The translations under genes and the position numbers were made by a program. Below are positions 58,071-64,000 of a DNA stretch of 64,000 nt, in pieces. Under the pieces are notes generated by a model. The model was not told where the DNA came from, did no database searches, and saw nothing but the letters and a program-made list of their open reading frames with translations. Each line of letters opens with the position of its first letter. Position 1 is the stretch's first letter. This DNA is from Ensifer canadensis (GTDB taxonomy: Bacteria > Pseudomonadota > Alphaproteobacteria > Rhizobiales > Rhizobiaceae), in assembly GCF_017488845.2 (NCBI RefSeq), contig NZ_CP083372.1, positions 62,001-126,000 on the forward strand, given 5' to 3'.

Positions 58071-58330
58071 TGACACGAAACAGCCAAGGGACGACGACAC
58101 GACCGAAGCTCGATGATGAGGCGTTCGAAGCCTTCATCAGGGCACGTCGTCCTGTGTCGCCGATCTGCTCGATGAGCGGTCTCGATGGTTATCTCACGGC
58201 TCTCATCATCGGCCCGAAGTTTATCGACCCACGTCAGTGGATCCCGGAGCTGGCTGGCCCAGAGGCCCTGAACCTGCCGATGGAAACAACCGAACATCGG
58301 GCCGTGGCAGACCATCGTTGCGGAATATAA
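58071..58330 (+). pseudogene. UPF0149/YecA-like passenger protein of an IS66 element, C-terminally shifted
   Basis: An 86-codon frame: LDDEAFEAFIRARRPVSPI, MSGLDGYLTALIIGPKFIDP and QWIPELAGPEALNLPMETTE. This is the N-terminal UPF0149-like domain that often follows tnpC in rhizobial IS66 elements. The frame is lost after TEHRAV; the expected continuation QTIVAEYNRN is read in another frame. Truncated. Confidence 0.65.
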
Positions 58331-58475
58331 CCGCAATCGCTAGCCAATCAGGTCAGCTGTCCGTCCGCTACGCTAGCCACGTCCGGAACGCGCCCTCAAG
58401 TCGGACACTGAGCAGAGCATGGTGGTATCCCAGAAGCGGACATGCATAGATGCCGCCGAACTGCAGGTTTGCGCC

Positions 58476-60051
58476 GATACTGTTGAAAAACTCGGCATTG
58501 CGGGCACTTGGGACGCGTGATTCAATCCTCTGAGTGATTTGGCAGGGGATCAGGCGAATGATGGGAACGCAGGCGGCTCCGGCGCAGCTCTTTTACAATT
58601 TCAGTCTCGATGAGCATGTGCCAGCCGACCATCTTCTACGCCGGATCGACAACCACCTAGACCTCGATGGCGTCCGCGCGCAGTTGAAGCCCTACTACAG
58701 CAGCACCGGCCGTCCGTCGATCGATCCGGAACTGATGATGCGCATGCTAATCATTGGCTACAGCATGGGCATCCGGTCGGAGCGCCGGCTGTGCGAGGAG
58801 GTTCATCTCAATCTCGCCTACCGTTTGTTTTGCCGGCTTGGACTGGACGGCAAGGTGCCGGATCATTCCAGCTTCTCGAAGAACCGCCATGGGCGTTTCC
58901 GGCAAAGCGATATCCTTCGGCATCTGTTCGAGACGGTGGTTGAGCGCTGTCTGGTACAGGGTCTTGTCGGTGCTGAAGGCTTTGCCGTCGATGCAAGCTT
59001 GATCGCCGCGGATGCCAACAAACAGCGCTCGGTATCGGGCGCAGAATGGAGCGCGCAAGAAGCGAAGGAGAATGCAGGCCGCTCGGTCCAGGAATATTTG
59101 GCGGTGCTTGATGACGCTGCTTTTGGTGCGGCTTCGCCGGTAACGCCGAAGTTTGTTTCCCCGTCAGACCCGGCCGCCCAGTGGACGGGTGCCCATAAAG
59201 GCCATGCCTTCTTCGCCTACGCCACCAACTACCTGATCGACACCGACCACGGCGTCATTCTTGATGTCGAAGCCACTCGTGCCATTCGACAGGCCGAAGT
59301 TGGCGCTTCACGTACCATGATCGACAGAACAGAGAACCGCTTTGGCCTGAAGCCGGGTTATCTGGTCGCCGACAGTGCCTACGGCTCCGCTGACAATCTG
59401 GCCTGGCTTGTGAAGGAAAAGGAGATCGCTCCGCATATTCCTGTGTTCGACAAGTCCAACCGGACAGACGGGACTTTCTCGCGTGCCGACTTCAATTGGG
59501 ATGGCGAGGGCGATCGCTACATCTGCCCGGCGGGCAAGGAGTTGGTTCAGTTCCGCCGCACCTACGCGACGCCTCGATCGGGCAATACCAGTGAAGGCAC
59601 CCGGCTCTATCGGGCCAGCAAGAAGGACTGCGACGCTTGCGAACTCAAACAGCGCTGCTGCCCGAACGCAGTTGCTCGCAAAGTCCCCCGTGATCTCAAT
59701 GAGGATGCCCGTGACGTCGCCAGAGCCATTGCCGGCACGCCCGATTACGAGCGTTCACGGCATCGTCGCAAGAAGGTCGAGATGCTCTTCGCTCATCTCA
59801 AGCGCATCCTGCGGATGGCCAGGTTGAGACTGCGCGGTCCCTGTGGTGCACGCGATGAATTCCTGCTCGCAGCAACCGCACAAAACCTCAGAAGGCTGGC
59901 AAAGCTTAGGCCTTCACGCCTCCCAGCCGCCATGACTGCATAATGGCCTGCGGCTCGGAGCCTCCACCTGCGCCGGGTTCAGAGCCTTCTTCCCCCTGAA
60001 AACTTCGCAAGACAGTCGCGGAGGCTCAAACTCCGAGTTTTTCAACGATAT
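58476..60051 (+). mobile_element. IS1182-family element
   Basis: Inverted ends GATACTGTTGAAAAACTCGG and the complement of GATATCGTTGAAAAACTCGG bound a 1.58-kb element with one intact transposase. Confidence 0.85.
58558..59943 (+). CDS. IS1182-family transposase
   Basis: A 461-residue transposase from the ATG at 58558 (MMGTQAAPAQLFYNFSLDEH). It has the DUF772-type N terminus (RIDNHLDLDGVRAQLKPYYS, GRPSIDPELMMRMLIIGYSM), the first catalytic aspartate in EGFAVDASLIAADANK, YLVADSAYGSADNLAWL, a cysteine cluster CDACELKQRCCP, and a C-terminal DDE_Tnp_1_6-like end RRKKVEMLFAHLKRILRM. Intact within its terminal repeats. Confidence 0.92.
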   Translation: MMGTQAAPAQLFYNFSLDEHVPADHLLRRIDNHLDLDGVRAQLKPYYSSTGRPSIDPELMMRMLIIGYSMGIRSERRLCEEVHLNLAYRLFCRLGLDGKVPDHSSFSKNRHGRFRQSDILRHLFETVVERCLVQGLVGAEGFAVDASLIAADANKQRSVSGAEWSAQEAKENAGRSVQEYLAVLDDAAFGAASPVTPKFVSPSDPAAQWTGAHKGHAFFAYATNYLIDTDHGVILDVEATRAIRQAEVGASRTMIDRTENRFGLKPGYLVADSAYGSADNLAWLVKEKEIAPHIPVFDKSNRTDGTFSRADFNWDGEGDRYICPAGKELVQFRRTYATPRSGNTSEGTRLYRASKKDCDACELKQRCCPNAVARKVPRDLNEDARDVARAIAGTPDYERSRHRRKKVEMLFAHLKRILRMARLRLRGPCGARDEFLLAATAQNLRRLAKLRPSRLPAAMTA

Positions 60052-60284
60052 CCGCCAATAGGAGACATTGGGCTGTGGGGCCCACCACTAATTCCGCTGT
60101 CTATGCCGGAAAGCGTCGACGAACGCCGAGAAGGCTTCGGAGAGTTCACTTTCGTTCGTCTTTCGAACATGCACCTGCTCGGATCTCGACCGAACTTTTC
60201 ATCCGACGCGCTCACCACACACGCTCTTTACCGCAGCAGCTCGGACTGGTTTGAGACCTGCTCCTGAAAGCCGATTGAACTAAG
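60052..60284. other. Short unassigned segment
   Basis: A frame of about 55 codons (ESVDERREGFGEFTFVRLSN and following) ends at a stop near 60255, but I cannot assign it to a family. Confidence 0.35.
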
Positions 60285-60365
60285 ATTCCATGGGGAGTGA
60301 ATAGCGGCCGGCGCTCTGGCAGAGTGAGGCTGCAATAACGCACTCACCTCATAGGAGACGCCGTC

Positions 60366-61544
60366 ATGGAAGCTGGAACTTCCCAACCGCATTCGCCGAC
60401 CGCTATCCGCACTGATCTTGCCGCAATTTTCGTGTCGTTGGAACTCTCTCGCTCAACCTGGCTGATCACATCGTTGTCGCCGGGAAACGGCGAGAAGATG
60501 TCGAAGCACTCTGTGGTTGGCGGCGATGTGACGGCATTGCTGGGTCGTTTTACTCAGCTCCAGGAGAAGGTGCGATCTCGTACGGGCAATCAGGTTCCGA
60601 TCGTGAGCATTCAGGAAGCCGGGCTTGACGGCTTCTGGATCGATCGTGTGCTGAAGGCGAACGGGATAGAAAGTTACGTCGTCGATCCAGCCTCGATAGC
60701 AACCTCGCGCAGGCGCCGGCGAGCGAAGACGGACAAATTGGATGGTGAGGCGCTGGTCCGAGCGCTGTTGGCCTTCAAACGCGGAGAGCCACGGGTGTGC
60801 GCCATGGTCAATGCGCCAAGCCCCGAGGAAGAAGATCGCCGTCGCCTTTGCCGGGAGCGCAAGGTTCTGATCGCCGAGCGCGTCAAACATGTCAATCGCA
60901 TTAAAGGCCTGCTCTTCGGTCAGGGCATAAGTGGTTACGAGCCGCTGCGCAAGAACCGGCGCAAGCAACTGGACGAGCTTCACACGGGTGATGGCCGTCC
61001 TTTGCCGACCCACCTCAAAACTCAAATAAGCCGTGAACTTGATCGCCTTGAATTGTTGCTAGAGCAAATTACAGCGGTGGAGAACGAGCGCGATACGCTC
61101 CTGGCGGCGCAAAAGAACAGCGTGGCGGCAACGCTGATCCCAACTGGGGCGATGTTGTGCGAAGTCAAAGGCATTGGTCTGGAATTCGCGGCTGTTCTCT
61201 GGACCGAAGGGCTGTTTCGCCATTTTGACAACCGGCGACAGGTTGCTGCGTACGCGGGGCTGGCACCGACACCCTGGCAGAGTGGAACCATCGATCACGA
61301 GCAAGGCGTCTCGAAGGCGGGCAACCCGCGCCTGCGTACCACGATGATCCAACTGTCGTGGTTGTGGTTGCGCCATCAGCCGCAATCAGCGTTGAGCCAG
61401 TGGTTTACGGCCCGCGTGCAATCCAGCGGTGGGCGCGCGAAGAAGAGCGCGATCGTGGCGCTGGCACGCAAATTGTTGGTTGCTCTATGGAAATATGTGA
61501 TCGCCGGCGTTGTCATCGAGGGCGCGGTGTTAAAGACGGCCTGA
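60366..61544 (+). CDS. IS110/IS1111-type transposase (diverged paralogue)
   Basis: A 392-residue DEDD transposase that aligns along its length with the 384-residue proteins at 22523 and 51431. RuvC-like domain: AIRTDLAAIFVSLELSRSTW, RRRRRAKTDKLDGEALVRA. Transposase_20 domain: CEVKGIGLEFAAVLWTEGLF, YAGLAPTPWQSG, SKAGNPRLRTTMIQLSW. The start at 60366 follows AGGAG. Intact. Confidence 0.92.
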   Translation: MEAGTSQPHSPTAIRTDLAAIFVSLELSRSTWLITSLSPGNGEKMSKHSVVGGDVTALLGRFTQLQEKVRSRTGNQVPIVSIQEAGLDGFWIDRVLKANGIESYVVDPASIATSRRRRRAKTDKLDGEALVRALLAFKRGEPRVCAMVNAPSPEEEDRRRLCRERKVLIAERVKHVNRIKGLLFGQGISGYEPLRKNRRKQLDELHTGDGRPLPTHLKTQISRELDRLELLLEQITAVENERDTLLAAQKNSVAATLIPTGAMLCEVKGIGLEFAAVLWTEGLFRHFDNRRQVAAYAGLAPTPWQSGTIDHEQGVSKAGNPRLRTTMIQLSWLWLRHQPQSALSQWFTARVQSSGGRAKKSAIVALARKLLVALWKYVIAGVVIEGAVLKTA

Positions 61545-61589
61545 CAATGCACACAAGCCACATTCTCTAATCTTCCAGGAGCGATCAAT

Positions 61590-61729
61590 CCTGGCGGATC
61601 CAGGGGGACGAACCGATCCGCGACATGGCTTCAAACGCCGCTACTAAGAATGGTCTCGTCCTCCTGAGCCTTTGCCGCAACGCAAGCGGAATGATGGTGC
61701 AGCCGCTCGGCGCGGCGACCGAATGTGAG
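61590..61729 (+). ncRNA. Candidate bridge/seek RNA region of the diverged IS1111-type element
   Basis: Lies 45 nt after the transposase stop. Shares GCGGATCCAGG, CATGGCTTC, AAGAATGGT, CTCCTGAGCC, ATGGTGCAGCCG and CGGCGACCG with 52633-52769 in the same order and similar spacing. The conserved GCCG/CGGC hairpin has a changed loop. Confidence 0.5.
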
Positions 61730-61949
61730 TTTGAACCGGCAATGGAAACAGGCCCGTTCACGCGAACAGGCTCAGCCTTGGATGCCGAAAGAGCGACCGA
61801 AGGAAACATGCGATGGACCTTTAAAAGTTCTTGACCCGAAGTTCCCCATGTGAGCCGCTAGTCGCGGCAATTGGTGCCCGCTTTGAGAGATGCCTCCTGT
61901 CTGAGAGGATTTGGGTGTTGCAAACCCATCCTTCAGACAGGAGATCCAG

Positions 61950-62133
61950 ATGGCCGAGATGAGCCCTCTGCGTCGCCGGATGATCGAGGACATGACGGTC
62001 CGCAATCTTTCTCCGGCCACGCAGCAATCCTATCTTTATGCAGTCGCAAAGTTTAGCCGCCATTTCGGCCGATCACCGGATCGGCTCGGCCTGGACGAGG
62101 TCCACGCCTTCCAGGTCCACCTTGTGTCTACGG
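61950..62133 (+). pseudogene. IS91-associated tyrosine recombinase, 5' part
   Basis: Reads AEMSPLRRRMIEDMTVRNL, SPATQQSYLYAVAKFSRHFG and VHAFQVHLVST, homologous to the intact recombinase at 48591. Cut after VST by the IS3 element; the frame resumes at 63357 as GISWSGLNQ. Confidence 0.92.
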
Positions 62134-62198
62134 TGACCTGAGACCCTGAACTTCCTCCAAATTTTGGTAGAGTCCGTCACATTGAGGAGACGGACGGA

Positions 62199-62465
62199 AT
62201 GAAGCGTGCACGGTTCACGGAACAGCAGATCATCGGGATACTGAACGAGCAGGAGAGTGGCCAGAAGACGGCCGATGTCTGCCGCAGGCATGGGATATCG
62301 GAGGCAACCTTTTACAAATACAAGGCGAAGTATGGCGGCATGGATGTTTCCGACGCCAGGAAGCTAAAGGCTTTGGAAGATGAGAATGCCAAGCTGAAGA
62401 AACTGCTCGCCGAAGCAATGCTGGACAACGCGATCCTGAAGGACGTCGCATCAAAAAAATGGTGA
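62199..62465 (+). CDS. IS3-family OrfA
   Basis: An 88-residue Orf[19 protein letters not shown], helix-turn-helix [19 protein letters not shown], then a leucine-zipper-like [18 protein letters not shown]. It overlaps OrfB at a run of seven A (62453-62459), the usual -1 frameshift site that makes the OrfAB transposase. Confidence 0.95.
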   Translation: MKRARFTEQQIIGILNEQESGQKTADVCRRHGISEATFYKYKAKYGGMDVSDARKLKALEDENAKLKKLLAEAMLDNAILKDVASKKW

Positions 62466-63298
62466 CGCCCGATGTGAAGCGAGATGCGGTGGCTCATGTC
62501 TGCAAGGAGCATGGTGTGAGCCAGCGTCGGGCGTGCGAGGTTTTGTCCATTGACCGGTCGAGCATGCGATATCGCAGTATTCGGCCTGATGACGCCCATA
62601 TCCGGGATGCCATGAAGAAGGTAGCGTCAGAGCGCCGCCGTTTCGGCTATCGGCGCATCCACGTGATGTTGGATCGGCAGGGTATCGTCATGAACCTGAA
62701 GAAGCTCAGGCGGCTCTATCGGGAAGAGAAGCTGACCGTCCGCAAACGCGGCGGGCGCAAGCGTGCCCTGGGAACCAGGCGGCCGTTGGGATTACCATCG
62801 CGTCCCAATGAGCGCTGGAGCCTGGACTTCGTTAGCGACGCCTTCACCGATGGTCGCCGCTTCCGCGTCCTGGCCGTTGTCGACGACTTCACCCGTGAGT
62901 GCTTGGCGCTAGTCGCCGACACGTCACTCTCAGGGCTGCGGCTTGCTCGGGAGTTGGATACGATCATCGCACGGCGCGGAAAGCCAAGGACCATTGTCTC
63001 TGACAATGGCACGGAAATGACCAGCATGGCCGTTCTCAAGTGGTGCCAGGGCACACACGTCGAATGGCATTACATCGCACCTGGCAAGCCGATGCAGAAC
63101 GGTTTCGTTGAAAGCTTCAATGGCAGCTTCCGCGACGAATGCCTCAACGAAACCCTCTTCTCATCGCTGACACAGGCGCGGACGGACATCACAGCGTGGA
63201 AGGAGGACTACAACCGAAACAGACCACACTCATCGCTCGGAAATATCACACCCAGCGAATTCGCAATGAAAATGGCTATGGAAAAACAGGCCGCTTGA
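62459..63298 (+). CDS. IS3-family OrfB transposase
   Basis: A 279-residue integrase-type transposase. HTH_21 region [18 protein letters not shown], and the DDE core with [35 protein letters not shown] and [17 protein letters not shown] (catalytic D, D, E). Expressed mainly as a fusion with OrfA through frameshifting. Intact. Confidence 0.95.
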   Translation: MVTPDVKRDAVAHVCKEHGVSQRRACEVLSIDRSSMRYRSIRPDDAHIRDAMKKVASERRRFGYRRIHVMLDRQGIVMNLKKLRRLYREEKLTVRKRGGRKRALGTRRPLGLPSRPNERWSLDFVSDAFTDGRRFRVLAVVDDFTRECLALVADTSLSGLRLARELDTIIARRGKPRTIVSDNGTEMTSMAVLKWCQGTHVEWHYIAPGKPMQNGFVESFNGSFRDECLNETLFSSLTQARTDITAWKEDYNRNRPHSSLGNITPSEFAMKMAMEKQAA

Positions 63299-63356
63299 AG
63301 TCAGATTGAAACCAACGACTCTCCTGAAAAATGGAGGGAAGATGGGTCTCACGTCA

Positions 63357-64000
63357 ACGGGCATATCCTGGTCCGGATTGAACCAGATCGTCTGCGCACT
63401 CCGGTTCCTCTATGGCGTGACACTCGGCCAGAATACGATCCCGGAGCATATTCCGTATGCGCGCGAGCCTCGCCAATTGCCGGTTGTTCTTTCGAGCGAC
63501 GAGGTGGTCGACTTTCTGCAAGCCGTCTCCAGCTTGAAGGCGCGGGTGGCTCTGACAACGGCTTATGCCGCCGGCCTCAGGGTCTCGGAGGTCTGTGGTC
63601 TTCGCGCCAACGATATCGACAGCTCAAGGATGGTGATCCACATCACGCGTGGCAAAGGCGGCAAAGCCCGCTACGTCATGCTGTCGCCGGAACTGCTCGG
63701 CATCCTGCGCAGCTATTGGCGCTTGGCGCGGCCCAAGGACATTCTGTTTCCTGGGCGCGATCCTGACAAGTCAATCGAGCCGTGGGTGCTGCATTCGGCT
63801 TGCCGTTCGGCGGTTGCGGCGGCGGGTCTTTCCAAGCGCGTCACCGTCCATACACTGCGGCATTCCTTTGCCACTCACCTGCTCGAGAACGGGACCGATA
63901 TCCGCATCATCCAGGTCCTGCTCGGCCACGCCCACCTTTCGACGACAGCGCGCTATACGCAGGTCTCCACCGACACGATCCGGTCGACGGCCAGTCCGCT
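63357..64000 (+). pseudogene. IS91-associated tyrosine recombinase, 3' part
   Basis: Continues GISWSGLNQIVCALRFLYG, YAAGLRVSEVCGLRA, HTLRHSFATHLLENG and LLGHAHLSTTARYTQVS. All catalytic residues are present, so before the IS3 insertion the gene was intact. It runs off the right edge of the window, where an IS91-type transposase is expected. Confidence 0.92.

Larger units (their letters stand above)
60285..61855 (+). mobile_element. Second, diverged IS110/IS1111-type element
   Basis: Subterminal inverted repeats CATGGGGA (60289-60296) and TCCCCATG (61843-61850) frame one transposase and a 3' non-coding tail. The transposase and tail are clearly homologous to, but different from, the two copies at 22217 and 51353. 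Exact ends are uncertain by a few bases. Confidence 0.8.
62134..63356 (+). mobile_element. IS3-family (IS407-type) element
   Basis: 1,223 bp with inverted ends TGACCTGAGACCC and TGACGTGAGACCC, flanked by a 4-bp direct repeat ACGG (62130-62133 and 63357-63360). Removing the element plus one repeat restores the recombinase frame exactly. Confidence 0.95.

Overview
The window is part of the symbiotic replicon of a Sinorhizobium/Ensifer strain, most like the pSymA megaplasmid of the S. meliloti group. From memory, pSymA carries the same run: a nodD gene, fixT/fixK, fixNOQP, nodL-noeA-noeB, a catabolic operon ending in a succinate-semialdehyde dehydrogenase, nifHDKE, then syrA and nodD3. All of these are recognisable here, almost all on the minus strand. 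The backbone is heavily broken up by insertion sequences, and several genes are decayed.

Layout. 1-10.5 kb: IS debris (IS3, IS256, IS110, IS21), an intact nodD3-like gene, and a RIT (recombinase-in-trio) element with 86-bp terminal inverted repeats sitting inside an istB gene. 10.9-13.8 kb: syrA-like gene, a Rieske oxygenase remnant, fdxB, a DUF683 gene, a decayed DUF269 gene and nifX. 14.2-20.9 kb: nifE, an IS5-family element, nifK, nifD and nifH with a sigma-54 promoter and NifA site. 21.2-24.2 kb: an internally deleted rpoN remnant, a second copy of the nifH promoter, and an IS5-family element carrying an IS1111-type element.

24.4-36.3 kb: an eleven-gene operon and its GntR regulator. It encodes a two-component flavin monooxygenase, two aldehyde dehydrogenases, a hydrolase, an AA_synth protein, a NIPSNAP protein and a PotABCD-like ABC importer. 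The gene set matches the trigonelline (N-methylnicotinate) ring-cleavage pathway that ends in succinate, so this is probably the symbiotic trigonelline catabolism (trc/tgn) locus. 37.4-41.6 kb: the nod-box-driven nodL-noeA-noeB operon with an extra small membrane protein. 41.6-47.0 kb: a fixI fragment, fixP, fixQ, fixO, a fixN interrupted by one stop codon, a truncated fixK and a fixT-like gene. 47.2-48.1 kb: a second, shortened copy of the monooxygenase reductase behind its own GntR-type operator.

48.4-64 kb: a nest of elements (IS5-family, IS91-like with a tyrosine recombinase, IS1111), an IS630 element, an intact nodD with a divergent nod box that drives no nod gene, transposon debris, an IS1182 element, a second IS1111-type element, and a second IS91-associated recombinase split by an IS3 element at the right edge.

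How the parts fit: NodD proteins act at nod boxes to drive Nod-factor decoration (nodL, noeA, noeB). NifA and sigma-54 drive nifHDK. FixK and FixT belong to the low-oxygen circuit controlling the cbb3 oxidase. The trigonelline operon would let rhizosphere cells or bacteroids use a legume-derived compound. The lesions in fixN, fixK and fixI, and the absence of nifN and nifB here, mean that some functions must come from other copies in the genome.
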